Below, piece by piece: positions 49,701-62,170 of a stretch of 64,000 nt of DNA. Below the pieces are notes generated by a model. It searched no databases, was not told the DNA's origin, and worked only from the letters and a program-made list of their open reading frames with translations. How positions within the stretch are numbered: position 1 is the first letter of the stretch; every line of letters begins with the position of its first letter. Source of the stretch: Kryptolebias marmoratus (Eukaryota > Chordata > Actinopteri > Cyprinodontiformes > Rivulidae); assembly GCF_001649575.2 (NCBI RefSeq), contig NC_051446.1:22480625-22544624 (forward strand), in the 5' to 3' direction. Both the position numbers and the translations under genes were made by a program.

Positions 49701-52700
49701 TATCCAGGTGTCTCAGTTATTGCTCTGTACTGTGGGCCAAGTTACAAAGAATACCACTAAACGAGGTAGAGCTGGAGAAATAGACTCCAACCATAGTGAT
49801 CATTTTCACTGTCACATACAGTCTCAATCTTACCTGACAGCGCTCCCTTTTTTCAATCTCCTCCCATTGTCCTCTGTTCCTGCTACCCCTCCTCAGGTGT
49901 CATAACTTTCATTTGCAAACTCTTCGGGGGTCCATCTTTCTGCTTGTCTCTGTGCTCTACCTAATCACACCTGACCAAAAAATGAGGGGGTGGGGGAGTA
50001 TAGCTAGATCTAAAGTGCATGTGACAGTCGCTTCCAACTAATCAAACAGCTAAAAATTTTCCCTCTGATGTAGCAAACTGCTGCAGCTATTATCTGTTAC
50101 AATGTGTTTTCATTCAAACTTATCTTTTTTAACATGGGGGCTACTTATTAATGCACAGCAAATAATGAGGGTTTTTTTCTGCAAATTGTCACAACTTTTT
50201 GTTTGATCTGGATATTTTTCCTTTTGCAGCAGCAAAGTGGAAGAAGCTTACAAACCACTAAAATGACACTTAATGATTGCATGTCCTTTTTAAGATAAAC
50301 TCCATCTCAATTTTTTTTTGTACCCAGTTGGATGTCTAGTTATGCAGTTATGTAACTGCAATATTGTTGAATATTACAGCGACAACATCAATTGCAATAA
50401 ACAGTCAACATGTGTTTATTGCAACATCTAAATCAAGGGTGGGCATCAAAGGCAGTAAGAGTTGTTCAAGTTAGGTGGCTAAACATGAATGATTGGCCTT
50501 TGGAATAAAATAGTCAATGATTTATTGCAGTTCAAGCAGGCTTTTGCAATACTGATATTGTGCACATTGATATAGTGATTGTATGACAAGGTGTACAATC
50601 TTTGTACACGTCTGATTATCTGATTGTATTGTTTCTTTAACATTTCAGTCATGTACATCTGTAGCAGTTCAGAATGTAACCTACCTGCACAAGTATATCA
50701 GAACCAAACGGACTTCAAAAAGCTCCAAGCTCATTTTGCAGTAGCAAAAAGCCATACACAAGCTGCTAAATATTCTAATCGCGCAGGTAAAAAAAGAAAA
50801 ATGCTACTCTCAACATACCTCATGTGTGAGCACAACACCTAGGAGCTGGATGTGTAAAGAAAACCCACAGCAACTTAATGAATACTCTATTTTTTGCTTG
50901 CAAGCTACCAGATTCCTTCTGGCAAAGCAGAGTGTCTCTGTGGCACTGTGACTGCTCTTTTCTCTGCCATGTGGCCCGTGCAGCTGCTGGTCTTGGCTCA
51001 GGCAGAGACTCCCATTCTGTCACTGACAGTACACCCAGAAACTTTGCAAATTTCCCTTTTCTTGGTGCTTATCTTACACGGCCTTTGCTTAGCAATTCTT
51101 TAAGTTCTGGGTTCAAAAATGTGTCTGTTGGGTGATGGTGCTTCCTGATTATTCATTTCCGGTATCTATGCAATGTCTTTGTTGTACTGTGATGAAAAAA
51201 ATCATTGCAAAGTGTAAAGGTACTTATTCAGTGCTAAATACCATTTTTCTTCTCTTACTGAGTAGAATTCCATTTGGCAAAATCTTTTCCGTTCAGCTGG
51301 TGTGATTTGTTGTTATTTTGGAGACTTAATGTGGTGTATAATCGGAGCATCCGTCAGTAAACACATTTGGCTCGAATTGTAGATGGCTTGAGGGTGAGTT
51401 TGTCACTGGATGAAGCAACAGAACCTGTCCTCTTATTGTTTTTCTCTGACAACAATTCACTATCCACTACATGTCGTTTTTCTTCCCGAAACTTTTTATT
51501 GACACTCTGCCATGGATTTATCTGCGTTACACTGAAACAAGCTTGTAGAAGTATCTGTTAAGACAGAGGAGCTTGACCTGGAGGAATTGGTGGGAGGACA
51601 TGCACACACATCTCAGTCCGCTTAAGTAATTCGCTGTAGGTTCTGATCAATTAATGGCCTTTGCTTGTGACGCTTGGGTCTTGTCAGCACGCTATGGATT
51701 CCTCATTAGTCACGAGGGCCACTGAATACCCAAGACTTCCTCTGTATTTCTGTACAACTACCTAGCATTTTTCATGAAACAAACAATCTGTAAGTCAACA
51801 AATAACTGATGTTGAAGATGAATATTGACAGAAATGAGTTTAATATAGGAATGATTTTGCATTTTTTAATGGGTTTGTGTGAGGAAATATTCCATTTATA
51901 TTCTTGATACTTTCTTTTTTATTTCACCTTTATTTAAGGTTGGTTCATTGGTTCATTTGTCTTCTAGAGTCCAAGTGAAGCTCTTTAGAAGTTATAAGTC
52001 ACATATGCGCTAGTTTCCATGTCCTGATCAAGGTTGGAGCTTAGGAATGAGGCTAGCAACGTTAGTCCTGCTTCAAAATCTGGATGACCAAGCCTTGAAT
52101 ACATGTCATGGATAATCTGTCTCCACACTCCCACCAGGAACCCCATAAACTGTCATCATATTAATAAACCACCAGAACTGTGCATACTCACAACTATTGT
52201 GGACCTATTCCGCTGTATTTTGTATAATTGGGAATTAAAATGCACCTAAAGAGCCCAATAAGACCCTGCAAAGATCATCCATGTTCTGGCCAAATTTTTT
52301 TCAATGTAGGAGAATTGTCCCCCTGAATGATAGAGGCCCAACACTGGCGTTGGAGAAATCCAAAACTTGCAAATGTTTGGCCTAAAAAATAACTCCAAAA
52401 TTAATCCTAAAATAATCATTTTTATTAATCAACTTGCCCACATTGGTTGACTGAACACTCAACGAACCACAAGCTGTGGGGAGGCAGAAAACGAACAGTG
52501 AGACACAAATCTCTAGTTCATGCCCCGGTGAGAAAACAAGTAGCTGTTTTCATGAGCAACATGCTGTTTTTCTCTCTCCCTCCTCCATCTCTTCATCCCT
52601 GGAAGCTGTGGCTTTTTCATCGCAGGTCCACTGAGCAGTAGGGCACGCCTGCTCTTGCTGCTTGTTTCTTCTGCTGTCATATGTCTATTTCCCCTGAAGT

Positions 52701-52892
52701 TTGACTCGTACCTTAGCCACCCATGTGAGCTGCTTAATTCTGTCGACCTCTTCTCTTTCTCCTGGGGAAGGCCATCAGCCAATTGGGGCTATTTGTCTGC
52801 ATGTAATGGAGGTCTGAGGCTGTGAAGCGAGGTTACGCACCTCACGGCTCGGTGGAGAAGGACAGCCACGACAGATGCCAAAACACTCCACT

Positions 52893-52916
52893 TTGTGTGT
52901 GTGTGTGTGTGTGTGT
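52893..52916. repeat. (TG)n microsatellite
   Basis: An uninterrupted TG dinucleotide tract of about 24 bases. Confidence 0.85.
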
Positions 52917-54944
52917 TAAAGCCATGCCAGCTCCATCCCACTGTGTCAGTACTGGATTAACACGAAGATATGCACCCAGACTGACAAAATCAGTGGCTGA
53001 AATAGATGGGAAAATGTGTTCCTATAAGCCTCTGCTTCCAAATCTATTCCAGGAACCATGTGTTTTTTAATTGAAGAGAGCGGTCTGGATCATTGTTAAT
53101 TTAATTTTGAGGAGATTCAATTTATTTGCAATAATTGAAATTAGAGGGGGGAAACAGCTCGTAACAAACAAAACATTTAAACCCCCTATCTCTCTGTCTC
53201 AATCAAAAATAAATCCTCCTCATCTTTATTGATGAAAGTGCCACAGTATCATAAGGCTGGAAGTCAATGAAAATCACCCTTGATGCTCAACATGAATAAT
53301 TTGATCCGCAGGACAGTAATTGCATGTGAGACTGATTCTGCTTCTTGCTGTAAGGATAAAAACAGGGCCGCCTAGAAGCTGCAGAGTTGTTTCCAAGCAG
53401 CTGTCCAGCTTGTGAGTCTCTCTGGTGCACCACAGCTCTTCTGGAGCATAGTAATGGAAAAGAAAATTGGGTTGGAATAAAAAAAAGAACAGAAAGCATT
53501 CTGAGATCTTTGGATAAGCATAAAAAACCTCAATACAGACTGAGGCATGTTTGCACATATCTGATTTGTCCAAATTTCTCTGCTCTGTGGCTTGATAAAT
53601 CCCTGCAACATGCCGGATGCGTGGTAAGGCGTTGTTACAAGCAAGCCTCAGACAGCTGTTCACAACACCACTGAGAGACGGGGACTTAAATAAGGATGAC
53701 CAGAATGCATCCTGACAGAGAATACAAGATAAAGAAGAAAAAGAAATCAAATAACATTCAGGAAGTTGGTTAAAACATGAACGCTTTTATTAAACCAACC
53801 CTTATTTTAATCTTCCAGCTTCCTTGATATACTTGCAAAGCCATTCAGCATAATTGGCTTACTTTATTTTCTTCCAGCATCATTTGGTTTTTGATCCCTG
53901 AGGCCCAGCGAGCTCTGGGAGCAGTTAGATCTGCTGAACAAGCTGTGTAACAAAGTTCTGTGTGACCCCCACTGCACCAGCACTGATTACAGACTGAGGG
54001 GGAGATGCTCAGCAGGGGAGTGTATTAAAATCAACTAGCAAGGGGAAAAATTGCCTCTTGCTCCCCATAAGTGATACAATCTGAATTTGCTGTGGATAAT
54101 GTTGGTAAAACTAAGTCTGGCTGGTGCTTAGATGCAGTCAGTCGATTTGAAATGGCCTTTTGGGGAAAAATGAAACAGAGCTTCCGAGGTCAAAGTGTCT
54201 GTTATGAATCATACTGTAGTTTGTGGCTGAACTTTTCTTCAACTTTAGGATGAAACTTTTCTTTTTAACAACCTAAACACGAATGGTTTATCAAGTATGT
54301 GTTTTTGAAGAAAACATAAATTTTTCATGGAAAAAGCCGGTTAAGGCTATGGTTTCTTTTTTATTATTAGGAAAAGGTCACATATTGTAAATTTACCATT
54401 TTATGGTATATGACGCAACATTCCACAGCCTTTAGGATAATAAATGGTCCACACTTACTGTATATAGTGCCCTTTCAACCTCTTCAGTTTCTGCAAAGTG
54501 CTTTGCAGAGATTGTCATTCATCTACAAGGAAACAGTGCTTTCTAATACTGTATACATAGAAATTTTTATACAGCATTTCTTATATCTCACTCATATGCC
54601 TGTAAGCATATAGGTGGGCACAGGAGGTGCAGTGTTTTGCACTTGGGAATGCTGCAATAACTGGGAGTTGAACTCTTGACCCTACAATTGGAAGACTTCT
54701 GAGCCAAGCCACCGCAGGATGTTGCTTTGAAGTCTGAAAATGAAAAAGATAAGAACCAGATGGGAATGCGTTTGCAAAGTCAGATGTTTAAGGTAGTATT
54801 TCATTGGACTGTGACTGTTGGTGACTAGTTGGTGAATGGTGCTCGAGAGGGGGTCTCCAGACTGTCTCTCAAGGTTCTCAATTTTTTCTCGTTTGAGCTG
54901 CAGAGGCAGTCTTGTTGCTTGAATTTTGAACATGTCAAATAGTC

Positions 54945-55200
54945 AGAGTTGGCTCAGGTGTCTCAAACTCATCTTAAACCCATCTCGATTTTGTGGCGGG
55001 TGTGTATGACATGGGCGGCAGCAGGAAACAAAATGGTGAGCATGGCCTTTAATAGAGTTTTGCAAGCCATGCACACAAAAATAAGCCAAAAATTGGCCCT
55101 GCAAAATGTGCTCATGTGGCTTGTTGAGACCCTCAGAAAGATTTGGCCAAGTCTGGAGTGCTGGTGCTCCCTATTGGAATCAACACAAGAACTAATCCCC
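54945..55200 (+). repeat. Dispersed repeat family B, plus-strand copy
   Basis: Phrases such as 'caaactcatcttaaacccat', 'agttttgcaagccatgcaca' and 'tgctcatgtggcttgttgag' align with the reverse complement of 34345-34800. Upstream sequence near 54790-54840, with 'tgttggtgactagttggtga', may belong to the same element. It is non-coding, and the family is known to me only as a generic fish repeat. Confidence 0.55.
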
Positions 55201-55302
55201 CCCCTTTACCACAACATTAATTTGCATTAATTTACATAATCTTTATGCAAAACAATCATTTGGACCACAACAAGAAAAGGTACGTTTGTGTGCATGTGTG
55301 TA

Positions 55303-55322
55303 TATATATATATATATATATA
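55303..55322. repeat. (TA)n microsatellite
   Basis: A short TA tract following 'tgcatgtgtg'. Confidence 0.85.
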
Positions 55323-56924
55323 AGTAATAACACTTCTGCAGTGCTTAAACACGGGGGTGGAACAATCATGGAGGCACTAGAGGTTGATCAGTTGGCTGTC
55401 TAATTAGACTGACTGTTCACCTTGTTTTATTCGTCTTGCATACACATAAGCATACAAAGTCTATTATTAAGCAGGCACATCCGTGGGCAGAACAGTATTC
55501 TTACACTTGACACATCACACATCAATACACCTTCTGCAGTGGGGGTGTCTTTCGAAGCAAGGGTGCATTTTATTTGGTTTTTAACAGTGTCGATCAACAA
55601 ACATGTCAAAGAAAAGGTTTTAGAACCAATTCACAAAGGTTCCTAAAATGTTCTGAGGCCTTTGCTGTTTGGTTAACTGATTATCATTATTACCTTACTG
55701 TTTGCACCATCCATCTTTTTTACACTCTTATTGTATTTTTAATCTAGCAGATTGTAATATTTATGACTGATAAACTGTTACATTTTGTTGGTTAAAAGTA
55801 AACGCGTACAAAAAAAATCACTTTATATATCTGCTATTGGTTGCCATCATTTCTAAAGATGAGCATTAGTTGATCTCTAGTTAGTGCTTTCATCAGAGTC
55901 AGTGTAGGCGCCACTATTTCAGGAGCTGCAGGCTGACATTTTTACTGTTACTGCTTAACAGTTTTATCCTGATTGTCACAATGAGCAGTGCATGCAAAAA
56001 GATCCCAAAATCTCACTGACGTAGAAGAATGCACAAAACTTAAACAAAAAAAAGTCAAACTTTATTCTTTTAAGTAAAGTGGAGGCTGGTTGTTTATAAA
56101 AAGCAGATGTCACTCCATAGTTTGCTGCTACAGAAGAACAAAGGCTTTCCCTTCTAAGCTGTGGTGACCGTCAGTATCATATTTATTTTTGACCTTTTTT
56201 TTTTAAAGTTACTGTTAAAAAAATAAATAAATAAAAAGTTAAGCTTCCGTTGCATCACCACTGTAGAATGTCCCCTAAAACGTCACCAGGGATTCATTCA
56301 GTGCTTTGGACTCTTCCATGTTTCCTTCATCCCAGAAGAGATCCATAATTTATAGGTGTTTGTCCAGGATGTCACCGCTCCAGCAAGCTAGCATAAAATA
56401 TTTACCACAGATCATAAGTGCTAGACATTGACGTTTGCTTCCCCCCTTTAGAAAGGGTGTTTTGAGTCTCAGCATGTGCAGCGAATCCCAAATGAGCCCG
56501 ATGACAGGGGGTCACTTTTCACATGTTTGAAAATCAATCAGTCTGAAAATAGATCCTAAGCTGTGAAAGGTGGCGGCAAAAGCAGCTGCTGTATTATTGT
56601 TTGTGGTACAGTATTCCTGCGTGCCACTTTGGAGCTTCGCTGAGAAAGTGTGTGTTTGTGTGTGTAATATTTCTATTTTTCTGTGTTATTAGTTTCTCAC
56701 CTGCTGTGTTGTTTCTTTGATCAGACAAAGCTGGTATTTCAGCTGAGAAGTATAAACAGAACTAATGAAACCGAAGTGTGTTTTCGTGTTACACCTGCGA
56801 ACAACAAACTTCAAAAATTACTGTAGATTTTATTAAACAAGCCAGAAAATCAGTCCTAGTTGGTCATCAGATATTTTTTATGTTGATTGCTAAGCTTCCA
56901 GATTCAGCACTGATATTGGCTTTA

Positions 56925-57385
56925 GGAAGTTTACAGAAGACATAAAAAATAAGGGCATAGCATTCCTTAAAAAAATACAAATTGCCTGCAGCAGTTCATG
57001 CTAGAGTTTTAGACTAAGACTCTATGTTGAGAAATTACAGGTTATAGGTATATTGGTCAAACCGAAACATCATGCGCAGTCTCATACAATACTGTAAGGA
57101 CTTACATGATCTGTTAATCTGTGTCACGTCAGATTTTACCCAGTTATCTGTAAAATTCACTGAGGTGTAACTTTTTTTGTGTCGGCTAAGGTGGATTAGT
57201 TGTGGAGCCCATCATGAAATAGGTTGACTCCAAAAGTTAATCAGTTGTCGATGTTAAACCCAATGATTACTTTGAGCGTTTCAAAAAAATTTGTTCAGTG
57301 AAATATTTTGGCAATGGTACAGACAAATAAACATACAGACACGGACAAAAACATTATTGTGCCTCTTTTGCCTTCAGCAGCGAGA
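56925..57385 (-). repeat. Dispersed repeat family A, minus-strand copy
   Basis: The copy reads from a tail 'catagcattccttaaaaaaa' at the left to a head with 'gtgaaatattttggcaatgg' and 'acaaaaacattattgtgcct' at the right. The segment 'gttgactccaaaagttaatc' is the reverse complement of the 'ttttggagtcaac' words in the forward copies. It faces the plus-strand copy at 58150-58535 across about 0.76 kb. Confidence 0.7.
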
Positions 57386-58149
57386 GATTACAAATCAAAG
57401 GCAAATTTCACAGAACATTATATTAATTTGTCTTCAAATGGTGTTTAATAAATACCAGGAAATTGTGTCTATCATGGCAAACTACCAAGCTTTGCTTCAT
57501 AAAATTGTATTCTTTAGTATTTGATAGAAAGAAACCAGGACTGATCAGGACATGGATGAAAAAAGGAAAAGATCTGTGACAAGGAAGGCTTTCAGTTAAA
57601 CATGGTTTCAGGCTGTTGAACGAGGCACCGATAATAAAAAAAATATTGACTGTGATCATGGTCAGGGGCTGCAGCATCAGACAGCACTCAGGACAAGACT
57701 CAAAGAAGATGCTTCAAAATGAGGAAAAGAAACTTTTTAAGTCTATAGAACAAACTACTGAAACTGTGATCAGTGTTTATTCATTCAGGTGTGATTTCAG
57801 CAGCCAATACAGAGGGCGGTGAGCTGCCAAACTGCAGGTCAGAGGAAGCAGTGAGGTACAAATGACCAATTAATTGTTCAGGCTTATTATGCAAGGGCAT
57901 CATCTCTGAGAAAAGAGAGGATGTCAATATTTCTGCTGTGCTCGTTCAGCACTTACACAATGTTTACACGTTGTAAATCAATCGACTTAACGCTGCTTGA
58001 ACAGTGTAATTAAAATGGTAAAATGTTTGATGTTCTTTTCAGCGGTTGGATCACATGTGGACCCGGATAAACTTCAAACATATTAAGCCCCAGTTACACA
58101 GTACAATCTTTAAAGGTTGGTTATTGGTAGCACTTATATTATTTTATCA

Positions 58150-58535
58150 CCTATTGCCATAAGGGCAGGGCGTTATGTAATGGCCTGTCTGTGTGTGTGT
58201 GTTTGTCAGTCTCTGTTAGCAAAATATCTCATGAACCACTGAACAGATTTTAGTGAAACTCTCACAAAGTAATTATTGGCTGTGCATCTACACCTGAGTT
58301 ACTTTTGGAGTCAACCCAATTCAAGATGAGCTCCACAGCTAATTGACTTTAGCAAATGCCAAACAGCTAAAACGCAGACATTTTTCGAGATTTTGAGCTA
58401 CAATTTAGTGCGTTAGTGGCTGAGAGTCATATACACACTCCGAGCACTATCAGATCTTAGTTTAAAACTTGAAAACTGGAATGCAAGGCAAGTTTGTTCT
58501 GCGTTCCTTCAAGGAATGCCTCTTTTTAATTTCTC
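58150..58535 (+). repeat. Dispersed repeat family A, plus-strand copy next to an exon
   Basis: The head is 'attgccataagggcagggcg', followed by 'gttagcaaaatatctcatga', 'gtgaaactctcacaaagtaa' and 'ttttggagtcaacccaattc'. The tail 'cgttccttcaaggaatgcct' ends near 58530, only about 100 bp before the acceptor of exon 58637-58770. The copy is internally shortened compared with 2225-3110. Confidence 0.75.
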
Positions 58536-58636
58536 AAAGCGGTCTTTAGATTGCCTACAGCCAAAAATGTAATATCACTCCTTGATGTCATGTTATATGC
58601 AGCTTATTCAAAATGTTTTGTGTGTTTCTTCCTCAG

Positions 58637-58770
58637 TGCCATCACTCTGGACAACACGCTGGTTATTTTGTCGACGGTGGCACCAGATGCAGGGCGTTAT
58701 TATGTGCAGGCGGTAAATGACAAAAACGGAGAGAACAAGACCAGCCAGCCCATCACCCTGTCAGTCGAGA
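58637..58770 (+). CDS. sdk2: Sidekick-2-like exon: second half of Ig2
   Basis: The exon begins with the last base of an Ile codon and reads [20 protein letters not shown], then [20 protein letters not shown] and LSVE. The DAGRYYV motif is the normal DxGxYxC end of an Ig fold with valine in place of the second cysteine, which matches the missing first cysteine in exon 45502-45649. NKT at residues 33-35 is an N-glycosylation sequon. The acceptor is 'tttcttcctcag|t' and the donor 'gtcgaga|gtaagt'. It is 134 nt, enters in phase 2 and leaves in phase 1. With exon 45502-45649 it makes 94 codons. The residues follow the mammalian Sidekick-2 sequence almost unchanged. Confidence 0.97.
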
Positions 58771-59702
58771 GTAAGTAGCCACCTTTATACGCATACTGAA
58801 ATCTTATGCTGACCTAGAATGCATTGCTCATGTAACAACACTGGCTGCACTTTAGTCAAAAGAAGGGATAAATCTGGAAAGTGTTTAAAATGGAACAAAT
58901 GAATAATGTGTCTTTATCATATGTTTTACTGGAGAAGGTGATTGCAGCAAATTAACACACACAGGTCACATTTATTGCAATTCTTTTTCTAACTACTGCT
59001 TTTAAAAAAACTATTTGTGACACAACAAAATCTAAACATCTGGATTTTTCATAAAACTTATCTTTGTGGGCTTTAGGTGACAGAGGTGTATGAACACAAA
59101 GCTCCAAAATAATAACAATTTAGAACGCTTTCCCATCTATTCTGACCTAAAATATTAATAAATTTACCCACATTCATGTTATTGTTAGGTTTTCAAAGGT
59201 GTATGTGTGTGAGAAATTTCTACATAACTGCATAAATACTTACCTACCAGTGTCTCTCAGACACACACAGTAACAGAGGTTTTAAACAAATTATTTATCA
59301 TCAAGTAGTTCCTCAAAATTCAACGACATTCTTAGCTTCCACTGGAAAAAGTGGGAGATCCTTGAATCGAAGCAATCTAACCAGCCTCGGCTCAACGGGG
59401 AAAAATGAAAGAGGAAATCTTACAGACAGGGGCTTATGACATGCAAGACTGGAGTTCATTATGAAAGTGAATGAGGAGGGCGAAGGTAAGATATTACAGT
59501 TGACAACACGAGCGAGCAGAAATAGCCTGTGGCACATGTTGAGAACGATGGCAGAGTTGATTATACAAGTGCTGGAACACACACATGCAAACACACCACA
59601 GTCAGCGTATATAGAGCCTGGCGGGGGGTCTCAACTCTGTAGGTCTGATGGAAACGTGCCATGCATTTGCATTAATATTCCCCATATATACATACTCACT
59701 CA

Positions 59703-59737
<35 letters not shown>

Positions 59738-59738
59738 T
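59703..59738. repeat. (CT)n(CA)n compound microsatellite
   Basis: A short CT tract passes directly into a CA tract of about 20 bases. Confidence 0.85.
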
Positions 59739-61956
59739 CGTATGTGCAGGCTGCTGGAAGAGTTGTGTTCCTGTGAGGTTTTACTGTAATGCGTACGTCT
59801 ATCTGTCCATATCGGTTGGTGCAGTGATGCCTCTGACAGTGCATTTCAGATTAGTTTTTCTGGCTCCAAATGAGCATACCTAAAACCTGCTGAATGCAAA
59901 AGGAAAAAAAAGGTAGAGATAGAAAACCGTTTAAACATTTAAAGTTCATTTATTTATCCTTACTTTTTTAAAGATTTTAAAAACAACAAAGACTGATGCA
60001 AAAACAATCCTGTAGCATAAAATAAGCTATTAAAGCATAACAATAATCAAGACCAGATATGCAGGGGTGGAAATATTTGAATATTTAATTTGAAATGAGG
60101 TCAACCACCAGCACTTAATATATAATATATTTGCTTTTAATTGTTGTGAGCTAGAACTAACCATGGTTCAGAGATGGATATTTTGCTATAATTTATGCCT
60201 CTTTAAAGTTCTGTGGCAAATAAAAGTTGACCTTGGTTCCACATGGTATATACTGAAATTGGATAATTTTCAAATAATTTAAGTTGTTTAAAAGTTTTTA
60301 AATAACTAAAACAAAAAACATTGTAAAATAAAAGCTTGATCAGTTCATGTGAATATTTATAGCTTTTACAACCAACTAAGAGTCTTTTACTTGTTTGAAG
60401 TTTTCTCTATTATTTGTTTCAAAAAGCTAAAAGAGAAGATATTGTCTTTTCATTCTTCAGATTTGTCAGGTTTGTCCATTTTACCTTGAACCATTAAACT
60501 ATTTCCCATGGGTGGGAACAGGCCCAAACCATATTCACTCCACCGTCATGCTTGACTGTGTATTATCAAATTATGTACCTTTTTTTTGTCTTTCATTTGA
60601 AGCCTATTTCCGCCAAAATGCATCAGTCTGTCTTTTAGTGTTTAACACTCAAACAGGCTTTGGATAAGCTTTCCTCAGAACTCTAAGAAAAAAATAATAA
60701 TTTCACGTCCTCCATTTCCATTAAATTACATCTCAAACTGAAGAAACAACCCTGAAAGTTAGTATTTTCTTTTAGTTTTTTTCCTCTTCAGCAGCATCAA
60801 TTTGTATTTGACAGCTGATTTGAGCAGCTCATGACTGCTATTGAGACCAGATTTGATGAGCATTTATAAAACTTTGAAAAATGAAGCACCTGACCTTTCC
60901 TAATGATGGCTGCAAACAAAACATCTAAAACTCTGACAAAGGCTGCCTGAAAGCTCGAATCACTCAAACCTTTTCATTGTGGACATGAACTGTTTTCAGT
61001 TAAGAATTATACTAAAATAAACTGAACAATGATATTGCATAAATCACTGTTAGTAAGACGAGTACAGAGCTGGTTTTAGACATCACCTCTTGTCTTATAC
61101 TAAAAACCTGACTTCATTTCTGTACTCACAAGTATGGGATTAATAGTGATGTTCTCCAAGGCTTTGAAAATGGTCAAATTAACATATTTCTTCCTTCACT
61201 TTAAAGTATACAAATGTTTTGACATGCTTAAAGATATGTCAGATCGAGTGTGTTCCAGGTGTCAAACAGTCAATCATTGGCCCCCTCTCAGGTGTGTGTG
61301 TGTTTCTGGGCGTAGATCAAGGCGTGCACAAAACAGAGATTGGTATTATTGAGTCATGACAGCCCCCGTAGCAACATCTGACATGTGCAGCCACGAGCTC
61401 AGTCCCAGGGCATGATGGGATTGACAGATCACTGTGAGTTTATCACAGACATGACACATCTCAAGCTGCACACAGGCGAGGCTTTCACAGCCATGGGCTC
61501 TGTCTGATGCTCAACACACAAACACATTCCCTCAGAAGGAAACTAGTTTGCACATTTGGTGCAATTTTTAAATATATGAACATGCGGAGTTGACACTTCA
61601 TCTCTCTGTGTTGGTCAAAGAGTATTTTTCTTTCTTTAGTTGTGTTTCAGATGTTCTGTGCAGTCTGTCCTCTGTATCTATCAGAACTCGGATACAGCGT
61701 GTTCACTGGTCAGTTTCAATATTTCACATCAGTGGGCACCTAAGGAGTGCAGTGAACTGAAATTAAATTTCTAAGACACTTAAAAAACTTCCCCCAAAAC
61801 AACCAGCTGCCTCACAATGCAGTGCTCCCATCAGATCTGGTTTTATCAATAAGTCGGCTTCATAAAGCTCCACCTAACAATTCTATGGATATAATTTTCT
61901 TTATTTTATTCTTATTCTTGACAGTGTTTTTTTTTTGACAAACATATAAGCTGGCT

Positions 61957-62170
61957 CAGTGGTCTCCAATCCTGGTCCTCGAGAGCCACTATCCTGCATG
62001 ATTTCCTTGTTTCCCTGCTCCAACACACCTGATTCAGAGGTTAAATCACCTCTTCATGTTCTGCAGAAGCCTGTTAATGACACAATGATTCAAATCAGGT
62101 GTGTTGGAGCAGAGAAACAAGTAAAACATGCAGGATGGTGGCCCTTGAGGACCAGGATTGGAGACCACTG
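61957..62170. mobile_element. hAT-type MITE, 214 bp
   Basis: The two ends are inverted copies of each other for about 44 bp with three differences. Both begin 'cagtggtctccaatcctggt' and continue 'cctcgagagccac' (left) or 'cctcaagggccac' (right, reverse complement), then 'atcctgcatg'. Inner arms with 'ctccaacacacctgattcag' and 'caaatcaggtgtgttggagc' extend the palindrome. Flanking 8-mers 'agctggct' (61949-61956) and 'agctagat' (62171-62178) agree at six of eight positions, consistent with an 8-bp target duplication. CAG..CTG termini and an 8-bp duplication are typical of the hAT superfamily. It has no transposase, so it is non-autonomous. Confidence 0.85.

Larger units (their letters stand above)
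45650..58636 (+). other. sdk2 intron inside the Ig2 domain (13.0 kb)
   Basis: This phase 2 intron holds a palindrome at 45862-45901, an LTR-like piece at 48205-48590, two joined family A copies with a nested insertion at 48856-49700, a LINE-tail-like shred near 51915-51945, a TG tract at 52893-52916, repeat family B at about 54945-55200, a TA tract at 55303-55322, and two oppositely oriented family A copies at 56925-57385 and 58150-58535. Repeat-free blocks near 53060-53320 and 53870-54060 are candidate non-coding elements. No other coding exon is recognised. Confidence 0.9.

Noticed and set aside
51915..51945. A possible further LINE 3' tail, 'tatttcacctttatttaagg'
   Set aside because: Only the generic AAATAAAGG-like tail is present, without the adjoining 'cccattgagatt' body, so it is too short to call as an element.
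53274..53750. The longest minus-strand ORF, 158 codons
   Set aside because: It has no recognisable domain or signal, and it overlaps several other ORFs in different frames. It lies inside a sidekick intron with no supporting features, so a chance ORF is the simplest reading.
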